Shown: positions 37,278 through 48,166 of the stretch, piece after piece
Position numbering within the stretch: the stretch's first letter is position 1
How the letters are laid out: each line of letters starts with the position of its first letter
Assembly (NCBI RefSeq): GCF_001908275.1
Contig: NZ_CP018620.1
Location: 3,844,001 to 3,908,000, forward strand
Length of the DNA stretch: 64,000 nucleotides
Direction of reading: 5' to 3'
Source: Paenibacillus xylanexedens
GTDB lineage: Bacteria; Bacillota; Bacilli; Paenibacillales; Paenibacillaceae
Program-made: the position numbers and the translations under genes
Notes under the pieces: generated by a model
Databases searched by the model: none
What the model was told of the DNA's origin: nothing
The model's input: only the letters and a program-made list of their open reading frames with translations

Positions 37278-39002
37278 TTATGAAGCTACGCCAACAACGC
37301 TGGTTCCATTTTTCGTGATTTTGTACGTCAGCACATCTCCGTTCCAGAAATGGAACTTAAGCGTGACTTCGCCATCATTGGTTTCATTGAAGAAGTTAGG
37401 TTTCAGCTCAATCACATTACGTTCGTAATCTGGGCTAAATGTGTAGGAGAATTCTTTGAACGAAGTCCAGTTCTGTGGACCGGCGTTTTCTCCGTTTGCA
37501 TATGTTGCTTCCATCGTGGCCAGTTGGTTCCCGTTAAACGTAGTCGGAATGGCAAATGCACTGGTTGTACCAGTTGCATCGTTCAACTTAGGTGTGTCAT
37601 ATTTAATGATATTGAAGTTCCAGTCAGCACCTTCATTGAATCCAGCCGTGAGTGTGGCATTTACGCCCAAATCACCAGAGGTTGTCAATTTGGTTAACAG
37701 ATTGGATTTTAACGTAAGCACATCTTTTTTGATTGTATAGTCTTTACCTCTGACAAGAGGGGTGGTGCCATTTTTCAACGAATTGAATTTGTTCCCATTC
37801 AGATTGAGCTTTACCTTCTTATCTTGAATAGCTTCATTTTGTTTAAGATATACGAGGTCCGTTTCGGCTGTGGATGAGCGACCTGTCCAGCTGGCTTTCA
37901 TGGTATCAAATAATTCCTGATCAGACCAGGTAAAACTTGTGCGACCGAAGTGTTGTCCGTTATCCCACAACATCGTTGTCATCTGTTTTTGACGCAGATA
38001 TTGTCCAACAAATTCGAAGAATTTCAGTTTTTCGCCTTGCTCAATGACACCTGTGTGCTGGTCAAACCCAAGCAAGCCATACTCACCGACGATAACCGGA
38101 ATGCCTTTCGCTGTAAAAGCATTGTATACTCGATCAAATGTGTCTGTAACGTCCTTCTGTACTTCCTCGTTATACTTGGTGTAACCTGCGATGTTCACAC
38201 TGAATGGCCAGAACCCGTAGTAGTGAACGGTTGCAATAATATTGCTGTCATTCAATTTTTGAATGGTCTTATTCAGTTCATCCAGATCAGGCTGAGCGGA
38301 AGAGGTATGCATCGTTGGAAGCACAAGTGGACGTGTCTCGTTGTTTCCACCCGAAGTTCTTACGATCTTGTGAAAAGAAGTATTCAATTCGTCCAGCATG
38401 CGATACCCAATCGCTGCATCCGTTGTGCCACCTTCGGAAAAGCGTGGTTCGTTAACACTTTCAAACATGAGCTTATCGGATGCATCTTTGAATTTGTCCG
38501 CAATCTGAGTCCAAGCAGAGTTATAACGTGCAAGCACGTTGTCATGGTCTTTCTCCATGTAACTGATCCAGCGCCAGGAATCATGGTGAAGATTGATCAT
38601 GACGTAGAGATCCGCATCGAGGGCCCAGTTTACCACTTCTTGAACCCGATTTATGTAAGCGGAATCAATTATGTAGTCGGGTGCGTCACCGATATGGGCT
38701 TCCCAGGTCACAGGGATACGGATACTGTTGTAGCCCTCAGCTGCGATCGATTGAATTAGTTCCTTTGTGATGCGCGGATTGCCCCAGGCTGTCTCATCTT
38801 CACCAACGGCGTCCAGAGAGTTACCCAGATTCCAGCCAGGCTCCATGGCGTTTACATAGGTCTGCATTTTGCTTGGAGCGGGTGATGCACTGGCCTGTTC
38901 GCTGTTGTCAGTTGCAGCTGAAGCCATAGCGGAGGAGAATAGAGATAGAATCATGGCAGTCACAAGCGTAAGAGATAGGACTGATTTGCGGTTTTTTTTC
39001 AT
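37278..39002 (-). CDS. Secreted GH5 endoglucanase with CBM_X2 and CBM46-like domains
   Basis: 574 residues. The signal peptide (MKKNRKSVLSLTLVTAMILSL, likely cut after ASA) precedes an S/A/P linker. The GH5 barrel (about 45-365) begins MEPGWNLGNSLDAVG, as in subfamily 4 cellulases and xyloglucanases. The acid/base is in FESVNEPRF and the nucleophile in VIVGEYGLLG. Residues about 375-470 form an X2-type Ig domain and the C-terminal 100 residues a CBM46-like domain, an architecture known from Bacillus tri-modular GH5_4 enzymes. It likely cleaves mixed-linkage beta-glucan, xyloglucan or CMC outside the cell, feeding the beta-glucoside PTS system encoded next door. Confidence 0.9.
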   Translation of the reverse strand: MKKNRKSVLSLTLVTAMILSLFSSAMASAATDNSEQASASPAPSKMQTYVNAMEPGWNLGNSLDAVGEDETAWGNPRITKELIQSIAAEGYNSIRIPVTWEAHIGDAPDYIIDSAYINRVQEVVNWALDADLYVMINLHHDSWRWISYMEKDHDNVLARYNSAWTQIADKFKDASDKLMFESVNEPRFSEGGTTDAAIGYRMLDELNTSFHKIVRTSGGNNETRPLVLPTMHTSSAQPDLDELNKTIQKLNDSNIIATVHYYGFWPFSVNIAGYTKYNEEVQKDVTDTFDRVYNAFTAKGIPVIVGEYGLLGFDQHTGVIEQGEKLKFFEFVGQYLRQKQMTTMLWDNGQHFGRTSFTWSDQELFDTMKASWTGRSSTAETDLVYLKQNEAIQDKKVKLNLNGNKFNSLKNGTTPLVRGKDYTIKKDVLTLKSNLLTKLTTSGDLGVNATLTAGFNEGADWNFNIIKYDTPKLNDATGTTSAFAIPTTFNGNQLATMEATYANGENAGPQNWTSFKEFSYTFSPDYERNVIELKPNFFNETNDGEVTLKFHFWNGDVLTYKITKNGTSVVGVAS

Positions 39003-39126
39003 TAATATAGTCTCCTTCGAATAGAGAATGGTTGAACGTGAATAGCGGTTAAGCAGGGTGTAAATAGAGGCTCAACACAAACAAAAATTCACTTGTTTAA
39101 TGCTGGAATCACCACCGATTTATGCA

Positions 39127-39141
39127 CTGAAAGCGTTTTCG
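39127..39141. promoter_or_regulatory. CcpA cre site upstream of the endoglucanase
   Basis: CTGAAAGCGTTTTCG matches the cre core TGAAAGCGTTTTC, about 130 bases before the minus-strand start at 39002. Catabolite repression of the endoglucanase is expected. The site also lies upstream of the divergent lactonase gene and could serve both. Confidence 0.75.
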
Positions 39142-39263
39142 TAATTTACTATATCATGATTTAATATTGGACAATACCTGCACAATTGGAATAAAAATCA
39201 TGTGAAAATCAGTGATTGCTTTTTGATGATAATTAGATTTAAATACCCTGGGAGGGATCTAAT

Positions 39264-40094
39264 ATGAAACTGGATGCACATCAACATTTCTGGGAATACA
39301 ATGTCGCCGAGTACGGATGGATTGGGGAAGAGATGAAAACCATTCGTCAATCTTTTCTTCCTGAAGATCTTGAACCTTTATTGGTCCAATCCGGACTGGA
39401 TGGATGTATTGCGGTACAAGCCAGACAATCACTGACAGAAACCGAGTGGCTTCTGCAGTTGGCAGATCGGCATGAATGTATCAAAGGTGTTGTCGGATGG
39501 GTGGACCTTTGTTCGGATGAAGTTCGGAATCAGCTTGAATTGTTCGCGTCCAATCCGTATCTGAAGGGCGTACGACATGTCATACAGGATGAACCTGATC
39601 TGAAGTATGTATTGAGAGAAGACTTTCAGCGCGGAATCTCATTGCTAAAGGAGTATGGTTTGGCCTATGATCTGTTGGTATCCAAGGAGCAACTGCCTTA
39701 TGCCGTTGAACTGGTTAAGACGTTTCCTGAACAGCGATTTGTACTTGATCATCTAGCCAAACCCGACATAAAATCAGGTATACTCTCACCCTGGAAAGAA
39801 GCGCTTGAGTCATTGGCCGCACAACCAAATGCGTACTGTAAACTTTCAGGGATGGTGACGGAAGCAGACTGGGTAAATTGGAATCCAAAGGATTTTACAG
39901 CCTATCTGAATATCGCCATAGAAGCCTTTGGTGCAGAACGGTTAATGTTTGGGTCCGATTGGCCTGTGAGCAACGTTTCAGCTACGTATTCTGAAGTATA
40001 TGGTCTTATTAATTCTCACATTAATGCCTTACCTATACTAGATCAACAGATGATTCTTGGCGGCACATGTGCTGCGTTCTATCAAATATCGTAG
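39264..40094 (+). CDS. Amidohydrolase-family lactonase (L-fucono/L-rhamnono-lactonase-like)
   Basis: A 276-residue TIM-barrel protein of the COG3618 kind. It has the metal-binding DAHQHFW near the start, then VRHVIQDEPD, FVLDHLAKPDI, a C-K-L-S-G-M segment and the final aspartate in MFGSDWPV. Relatives hydrolyse sugar lactones such as L-fuconolactone or L-rhamnonolactone. Ribosome-binding site GGGAGGG precedes the ATG. It is divergent from the endoglucanase and upstream of the beta-glucoside genes. The rhamnose genes are 10 kb away, so a link to deoxysugar oxidation is only suggestive. Confidence 0.8.
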   Translation: MKLDAHQHFWEYNVAEYGWIGEEMKTIRQSFLPEDLEPLLVQSGLDGCIAVQARQSLTETEWLLQLADRHECIKGVVGWVDLCSDEVRNQLELFASNPYLKGVRHVIQDEPDLKYVLREDFQRGISLLKEYGLAYDLLVSKEQLPYAVELVKTFPEQRFVLDHLAKPDIKSGILSPWKEALESLAAQPNAYCKLSGMVTEADWVNWNPKDFTAYLNIAIEAFGAERLMFGSDWPVSNVSATYSEVYGLINSHINALPILDQQMILGGTCAAFYQIS

Positions 40095-40108
40095 TGGGCA
40101 ATCCGAAG

Positions 40109-40156
40109 CTAAACCGGTTTCAAGAAGTTGACAACTGTTCTGATTCTTGCTAAAGT
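40109..40156 (+). promoter_or_regulatory. GH1 promoter with adjacent cre-like site
   Basis: TTGACA (40128-40133), a 17-base spacer and TAAAGT (40151-40156) preceded by TGC (extended -10). Immediately upstream, CTAAACCGGTTTCAA (40109-40123) is a degenerate cre-like palindrome. Confidence 0.65.
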
Positions 40157-40183
40157 TTTATCCAATCCGCATAATCATGATCT

Positions 40184-40262
40184 GGGAATGTTACCGATAT
40201 GGGCATAACCTGAGCTGGCTTGTTTACACGTAATCGTGTACCCAGGCTGGTTCGGGTTTTTT
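40184..40262 (+). promoter_or_regulatory. RAT antiterminator and terminator ahead of the GH1 gene
   Basis: GGGAATGTTACCGATATGGG (40184-40203) followed by CATAACCTGA resembles a LicT/SacY-type ribonucleic antiterminator (core GGATTGTTACT...GGCAAAACC) with several changes. It overlaps the 5' arm of a terminator: ACCTGA (from 40208) pairs with TCGGGT near 40252-40257, with inner TACACG/CGTGTA, then six T. The LicT-like protein encoded at 42427 is the likely ligand-dependent regulator. Confidence 0.7.
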
Positions 40263-40264
40263 CT

Positions 40265-40489
40265 ATTTAAGTTGAACAACCGATTTTACACGAGACGACT
40301 GCGCGGCCAGAACAATCTTCCAATCGCTGTTATCCCCAGATTTTTTGAATCCCTTTTAAAAGGGGAAATCCGGTGATAAAGGCGAGTTTATGCTTACGAA
40401 GTAGCTTTCCATTGAAAGCTTTTAGCTCCGCTTCTCCAGATTTTTTCTGTCCTCTCCGTTTATGTGTAATTGTGTAGTTCAACTTAAAT
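40265..40489 (-). repeat. Dispersed inverted-repeat element, copy D (between attenuator and GH1 gene)
   Basis: The core reads on the minus strand. Ends are ATTTAAGTTGAAC (40265-40277) and GTTCAACTTAAAT (40477-40489) with inner TTTACAC/GTGTAAT. It shares with copy C the side hairpins AAAGCTTT..AAAGCT and CCCCTTTTAAAAGGGG as well as the ATAACAGCGAT core. It lies in the GH1 leader downstream of the RAT/terminator. Confidence 0.85.
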
Positions 40490-40529
40490 ATTTTGTCTTT
40501 TTAATATTTTTCAGGATTTGAGCGGATAG

Positions 40530-42002
<1,473 letters not shown>

Positions 42003-42048
42003 TTTATATTTTTCTGAATTAAAATGGTCTTGTACGGCAATAAAACAT

Positions 42049-42203
42049 CGGAAGTTTCATCTATATAAATTGAACTAAACATTTACACAAAGCGGAGAGG
42101 ACAGAAAAAATCTGGGGATAACAGCGATCGGAAGCTTGTTCTGTCATCGGAGTAGCTAGTGTAAATATTATCTAGTTCAATTTATATAACCATGGGACTT
42201 CCG
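42049..42203 (+). repeat. Dispersed inverted-repeat element, copy A (short complete form)
   Basis: The left end TATATAAATTGAACTAAAC with ATTTACAC (42062-42088) is inverted against the right end (42159-42188). Pairing extends outward through CGGAAGT (42049-42055) and ACTTCCG (42197-42203). Inner arms GGACAGAA and TTCTGTC pair. The core is present, but the side hairpins of copies C and D are missing. It lies between the GH1 gene and the licT promoter and may also act as a terminator-like structure. Confidence 0.88.
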
Positions 42204-42215
42204 TTTGTCCTCACA

Positions 42216-42253
42216 TTGAAAGCGTTGACATATAGTCAGGTTCGCGCTATACT
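42216..42253 (+). promoter_or_regulatory. licT promoter overlapped by a perfect cre site
   Basis: TTGAAAGCGTTGACA (42216-42230) matches the cre consensus at every defined position and contains the -35 TTGACA (42225-42230). A 17-base spacer leads to TATACT (42248-42253). CcpA binding would occlude RNA polymerase directly. Confidence 0.88.
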
Positions 42254-42275
42254 TGACGCAATTATATCGTTTCTG

Positions 42276-42368
42276 GGATTGTTACTACTCGAAGTAGGCA
42301 AAACCTAAGCACCAAAAAAAGCAGACCACCATGTCTTGTTTATTTTGTGATGCTTCAGGTTTTTTTTG
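42276..42368 (+). promoter_or_regulatory. RAT antiterminator and terminator in the licT leader
   Basis: GGGATTGTTACTACTCGAAG (42275-42294) and then TAGGCAAAACCTAA form a near-consensus RAT. ACCTAAGCA (from 42303) alternatively pairs with TGCTTCAGGT (about 42351-42360), followed by eight T: the competing terminator. The antiterminator therefore controls its own expression. Confidence 0.9.
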
Positions 42369-42426
42369 TATGCCCAAAAGACGATGTATAACTGCCAAGA
42401 GAGTGGAACGTGACGGGGGGATTGAA

Positions 42427-43257
42427 TTGAAAATAGCAAAGGTTATCAACAATAACGTCATTAGCATCTATCAGGCGGATGGAGCAGAGCTTGTGGTGAT
42501 GGGACGTGGGATTGCCTTTAAGAAAAAGCCGGGGGATAAAGTAGACGAGACCCGCATCCAGAAAGTATTTGCATTGAAAAACAAACAAACATCCGATAAT
42601 TTCAAAATGCTGCTGCGGGAAGTTCCGATGGAACTGATTGAAATTGTGGAAGAGATTATCACGTATGCGCGTGAGAATCTGGGTCGAAAGCTGAATGAGA
42701 ACATCTATGTATCTCTTACAGACCATATTAACTTCGCCATCGAACGTTATCGGGAAGGCGTGGAGATCAAGAACGCATTAATGTGGGAGATCAAACAGTT
42801 GTACAAGTCCGAATTCGAACTGGGCCTGAGGACGCTGGAACAGATCAACACCCGAATGAATATTGAGCTTCCACCCGATGAAGCCGCTTTTATTGCTCTT
42901 CATATTGTTAACGCAGAGATGAACGAAGAAGTTATTACAACGATGAATATTACGAAGTTTATCCAGCAGATTATTAATATAGCGAAATATCATTTCAAAA
43001 TGGAATTTGATGAGGACTCTCTCAGTTATTTTCGCTTTATCACACATCTGAAGTTCTTCTCCCAGCGTGTGCTCAGTGGTACGCATTACGACAACAACTA
43101 TGATCATTTCTATGACATGATTAAGGAGAAACATCCGGATGCCGCAGCGTGCATGGAGAAAATTGAGTTGTTTGTCAAAAAAGAGTACAACCATGAGCTG
43201 ACCAATGAAGAAAAGTTGTATCTGACGGTTCATATCGAACGAGTGGTTAATCGATAA
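42427..43257 (+). CDS. licT: BglG/LicT-family transcription antiterminator
   Basis: 276 residues, the LicT length. The N-terminal RNA-binding CAT domain (MKIAKVINNNVISI; G-x-G-I-A-F-K-K-K-P-G-D) is followed by two PRDs. PRD1 has a histidine in LTDHINFAIER and PRD2 has histidines in HLKFFSQRV and the final LTVHIERV region, the usual PTS phosphorylation targets. When beta-glucosides are present it binds RAT RNA and prevents termination. TTG at 42427 is chosen because GGGGGG lies just upstream and the protein then begins at the conserved first strand; an upstream ORF start lies inside the terminator. Confidence 0.9.
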   Translation: MKIAKVINNNVISIYQADGAELVVMGRGIAFKKKPGDKVDETRIQKVFALKNKQTSDNFKMLLREVPMELIEIVEEIITYARENLGRKLNENIYVSLTDHINFAIERYREGVEIKNALMWEIKQLYKSEFELGLRTLEQINTRMNIELPPDEAAFIALHIVNAEMNEEVITTMNITKFIQQIINIAKYHFKMEFDEDSLSYFRFITHLKFFSQRVLSGTHYDNNYDHFYDMIKEKHPDAAACMEKIELFVKKEYNHELTNEEKLYLTVHIERVVNR

Positions 43258-43267
43258 TATTTAAATG

Positions 43268-43297
43268 TTGACAAAAATGGTTTTATTATAATAATAT
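43268..43297 (+). promoter_or_regulatory. bglP promoter
   Basis: TTGACA (43268-43273) with TAATAT (43292-43297) at 18 bases. A TATAAT at 43287-43292 is too close to that -35 to be its partner. Confidence 0.65.
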
Positions 43298-43329
43298 GTG
43301 ATTAACAGGAATTGAATACGATTTAACTG

Positions 43330-43415
43330 GGATTGTTACTGGTTATGCAGGCAAAACCTAAGTCATGAGAAGGTCAGGACCATTGTGTCCCCTTGCTCAA
43401 GGCTTAGGTTTTTTG
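43330..43415 (+). promoter_or_regulatory. RAT antiterminator and terminator in the bglP leader
   Basis: GGATTGTTACTGGTTATGCA (43330-43349) then GGCAAAACCTAA is an almost canonical RAT. AACCTAAG (43355-43362) alternatively pairs with CTTAGGTT (43403-43410), followed by a T run. Confidence 0.92.
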
Positions 43416-43447
43416 CGTGCAAAAAAATCGGTAAGAGGCCTGTTTGA

Positions 43448-45358
<1,911 letters not shown>

Positions 45359-45400
45359 TTTGATGTACTAATCTGATGGTGTAGTGTTTTCATCGTTCCG

Positions 45401-45429
45401 TTGACATGGTGGAATTGGAAAATTATAAT
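45401..45429 (+). promoter_or_regulatory. Consensus sigma-A promoter of the ABC-F leader
   Basis: TTGACA (45401-45406), 17 bases and TATAAT (45424-45429): a perfect consensus. It is about 420 bases before the ABC-F start, giving a long leader with two small ORFs and several hairpins. Confidence 0.88.
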
Positions 45430-45475
45430 TAGAATTGTACATCTATACATGATAATGAAAGGTGGATTATTGAAT

Positions 45476-45520
45476 ATGACACATGCAATGAGACTGCGCT
45501 TCCTTCCTTTGAATCGGTAA
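45476..45520 (+). CDS. Leader peptide 1 of the ABC-F gene (14 aa)
   Basis: Encodes MTHAMRLRFLPLNR, with AAAGGTGG (about 45458-45465) suitably upstream. It lies 40 bases after the predicted transcript start and is followed by a strong terminator at 45633-45670. Short leader ORFs before ABC-F and erm genes sense ribosome stalling by antibiotics, and the same is inferred here. The Arg/Leu-rich sequence is not random-looking. Confidence 0.7.
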   Translation: MTHAMRLRFLPLNR

Positions 45521-45632
45521 TTGAATACGTTCAAAGGCTCTGACTATTGGTTCAGAGTAAACGGGATCAGTCTGTCGTTTTCAATCATCCTGACCTTAAG
45601 ATAAGTGTTATACTCGCTTACCCGTTTACGTT

Positions 45633-45670
45633 GAATCACAGGCCGTGGCCTGTGATTCTTTGTTTTTTTT
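45633..45670 (+). terminator. Attenuator terminator in the ABC-F leader
   Basis: GAATCACAGGCC (45633-45644) and GGCCTGTGATTC (45647-45658) form a perfect 12-bp stem followed by TTTG and eight T. Upstream, GTAAACGGG and CCCGTTTAC, and CTCTGA and TTCAGAG, can pair and may switch with it when leader peptide 1 stalls. Confidence 0.88.
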
Positions 45671-45740
45671 CTTCTGATTATCTTACTCAGGTAAATAATT
45701 AGGTAAAGGCGCTCAATACAGACTACTGGAGGTAACCGCT

Positions 45741-45764
45741 ATGATGACGTTACTGTTCTATTGA
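45741..45764 (+). CDS. Leader peptide 2 of the ABC-F gene (7 aa)
   Basis: Encodes MMTLLFY after a perfect TGGAGGT (about 45727-45733). Its stop codon abuts a hairpin GATACGAGCT/AGCTCGTATC (45763-45791). That hairpin is mutually exclusive with a second one, TCGTATCGATAG/CTATCGATACGA (45785-45820). A short AAATAA/TTATTT stem directly precedes the ABC-F ribosome-binding site. Confidence 0.6.
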   Translation: MMTLLFY

Positions 45765-45848
45765 TACGAGCTGGCACGATAAGCTCGTATCGATAGAAGC
45801 GTGCTTCGCTATCGATACGAAATAATTCTTATTTCGGAGGTAGCGAAT

Positions 45849-47319
45849 ATGGAAAAGATATGTTTTGAATTAGAACAGGTTGAGATGACCTATATGGATA
45901 AAGTAATACTGAACATTGAGCGACTGGCTGTGCATCAACTGGATCGCATTGGTGTAGTGGGTGGTAATGGTCAGGGTAAAAGTACATTGTTGAAACTCAT
46001 TGCAGGACAGATCCAGCCCACAGTTGGAAAGGTAAAACGTTACGCAGAGTTCGGGTATTTGGAACAAGTTGAACCGCCCCAGTCTAACGAAAGTATCGAA
46101 GTTGACGGGGCTTTACTCAGTAAATTAGCGATACCTCAACACGATCAGCCATGGAGTGGTGGAGAACAGACCCGTCTAAAACTGGCTCAAATGTTCACTC
46201 ATTATCATGAAGTACTGTTACTGGATGAACCAACGACACACCTGGATCAAGAGGGCATTACATTTTTGCTGGATGAATTGCGTTATTATTATGGGGCGCT
46301 TGTGCTGATCAGTCATGATCGTGCGGTTCTGGATGAACTGGTGACCACGATCTGGGAAATCCATCAAGGTGAGGTTCGCGTATATTCCGGCAACTATAGT
46401 GATTATCAGGCACAGAAGAGGCTGGAGCGTGAACAACAAAACCAGGCCCATGAGCAGTTTTCCAAGGAGAAAAGACGATTGGAGCTGGCCGCTCGGGAAA
46501 AGATGAAGAAAGCCGAGAAAATAACGCAGGCCGGAAGCATGTCCAAAAAAGAATCCAAGGCAAAAACAAACCGTATGGTTGAAACCAAATCCAAAGGCAC
46601 CAGCCAAAAAGCGGTGCACCGCGCAGCCAAAGCGATTGAACAGCGGATGCAACAACTTCACGAGGTAAAAGCGGTGCAAGAGGATCGGCCTATGATCTTC
46701 CGTCAGCCAAAGACACTGGAGCTGCACAATCGATTTCCGATTATGGCAGATCGCCTTACACTTGAGGTGGATGGAAACATATTGTTGGAGGATGTAAGTT
46801 TTCAAATTCCATTAAAACAAAAAATAGCGATAACCGGAGCCAATGGCAGTGGGAAAAGCACATTGCTTAACCATGTTTTCCATGTGGGAGATCAGATCAC
46901 AATGTCTCCAAAAGCAAAGCTCGGTTATTTTCAGCAAATGAGCTATCGTTTCACGACAAAAGAGACCGTATTACAATTCCTGAAAAATCGTTCGGAATAT
47001 GAGGAATCAGAGCTCAGAAGTGCGTTGCATGCGATGCAGTTTACAGGTAATGACTTGCTGAAGAATGTTGGGACATTAAGCGGAGGAGAAGCGATTCGTC
47101 TTCAATTATGTCACTTGTTTCTTGGACAATATAACATTCTATTGTTGGATGAGCCGACGAACTTTCTTGATATGCATGCATTGGAAGCGTTGGAGCGTTT
47201 TATTAAGGCGTATGAAGGAACAATTCTGTATGTATACTCATGATCAGAGGTTTATTGAAAATACAGCGGATCAACAATTTCAGATTACAGAGCGTCAATT
47301 AATTCAGGTGAATATATAA
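45849..47319 (+). pseudogene. ABC-F ribosomal protection protein (Vga/Lsa/VmlR-like), frameshifted near the 3' end
   Basis: The intact frame runs 45849-47243 (464 residues). Two ABC domains are present: Walker A GGNGQGKST and GANGSGKST, signatures SGGEQTR and SGGEAIR, and LLLDEPTTHLD and LLLDEPTNFLD. A basic inter-domain linker (about 190-290) is the part that reaches the ribosome. No membrane segments. ABC-F proteins displace lincosamides, streptogramins, pleuromutilins or similar drugs. One extra base near 47235-47236 ends the frame at ...LYVYS. In the adjacent frame the expected HDQRFIENTADQQFQ continues to a TAA at 47317. The second H-switch histidine is therefore lost. The final stop lies inside a repeat copy. 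A sequencing error is possible. Confidence 0.8.
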
Positions 47320-47368
47320 GTTGAACTAAAGAATATTTACACGGATCACTCCGATGGCAGAACAATCT
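47313..47368 (-). repeat. Dispersed inverted-repeat element, copy F (one end only)
   Basis: TATATAAGTTGAACTAAAG with ATATTTACAC (47313-47342) is followed by ACTCCGATGGCAGAACAATC, the reverse complement of the core's right side (GATTGTTCTGCCATCGGAGT). The rest is missing. The end supplies the TAA that closes the ABC-F reading frame. Confidence 0.8.
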
Positions 47369-47387
47369 TAGAGGAAGAGAAGTAACA

Positions 47388-47421
47388 AAAACAGCCAAAG
47401 TGATTTTGGCTGTTTTTTTTT
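47388..47421. terminator. Bidirectional terminator between ABC-F and bioY
   Basis: ACAGCCAAA and TTTGGCTGT pair, with A-rich sequence upstream and eight T downstream, so it can serve both converging genes. Confidence 0.88.
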
Positions 47422-47463
47422 AGAATATGGAGGCTCGTGATCTAATAGGATATGTAGCTTCTA

Positions 47464-48054
47464 TTAAGAATCCGCCTTTATAACCGTGGAATGCATGTTA
47501 CCTGTGAGACGTTGAGGTGGGAAAACCATTCGCACTGGCGCAATGATGATGGCAGCAAATACAGCTTTGATCAGATCGCCAATTATGTAAGGATAGAACC
47601 CTTGAATCATGGCCTCAGGTAAGTCCATTTTGAAAGCATAAGCAAGCCAAGGGACCCCGGATACATAAACAAGCAATGAACCAAATAGTTCAAATACAAC
47701 AAAAGCGAGAATAAATCCTGTTACACCTTTGATGTTGATTCGTGCAAGCAACAATCCAATCAATAAAGCGGAGAACGGCCACATCATCACATATCCTCCG
47801 GTAGGTCCAAGAAGTACTGCAAGTCCTCCGGTCCCGTGTAGCAAGGGGAATCCAAGAGCGGTGAGCAGAACAACCATCGTGACACTTAGAAAACCATAGA
47901 GTGGACCAAGTAATCCTCCGGCCAGCATGACAGCCAAAGTTTGTAATGTTATCGGTACTGGGGAGAAGCCAATGGGAATGCTTATGTAACCAAAAAGTAC
48001 TAAAATTGCGGCCATAAGTGCGCTGAATACAATGCCTCGCAAAGATAATTTCAT
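47464..48054 (-). CDS. bioY: Biotin ECF transporter S component BioY
   Basis: A 196-residue membrane protein with six predicted helices. Family stretches are PITLQTLAVMLAGGLLGP, LGPTGGYVMMWP and the YPYIIGDLIKAV region near the end. BioY captures biotin outside and releases it inside when energised by an ECF module. The BirA-type operator at 48087-48120 sits directly upstream, between it and the divergent ECF ATPase genes, which fixes the vitamin and implies repression by biotin. Confidence 0.93.
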   Translation of the reverse strand: MKLSLRGIVFSALMAAILVLFGYISIPIGFSPVPITLQTLAVMLAGGLLGPLYGFLSVTMVVLLTALGFPLLHGTGGLAVLLGPTGGYVMMWPFSALLIGLLLARINIKGVTGFILAFVVFELFGSLLVYVSGVPWLAYAFKMDLPEAMIQGFYPYIIGDLIKAVFAAIIIAPVRMVFPPQRLTGNMHSTVIKADS

Positions 48055-48086
48055 GTTTGAACAATCCTCTCCATTTTGGTAATATG

Positions 48087-48120
48087 ATTGTTAACCAATT
48101 ATATAAATGTGGTTAACGAT
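48087..48120. promoter_or_regulatory. BirA (biotin repressor) operator shared by bioY and the ECF genes
   Basis: ATTGTTAACC (48087-48096) and GGTTAACGAT (48111-48120) form an inverted repeat with a 14-base spacer, matching the Bacillus-type BirA box (TTGTTAAC...GTTAACAA). Its position between divergent genes suggests co-repression. Confidence 0.88.
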
Positions 48121-48166
48121 TAGGATCGTACCACATAACAATAGAAAGGGAAAGGACTAATTTACG

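Noticed and set aside
37950..38759. 269-codon plus-strand ORF antisense to the endoglucanase
   Set aside because: It lies wholly inside the GH5 catalytic domain on the other strand, has no family resemblance and is explained by codon-phase effects.
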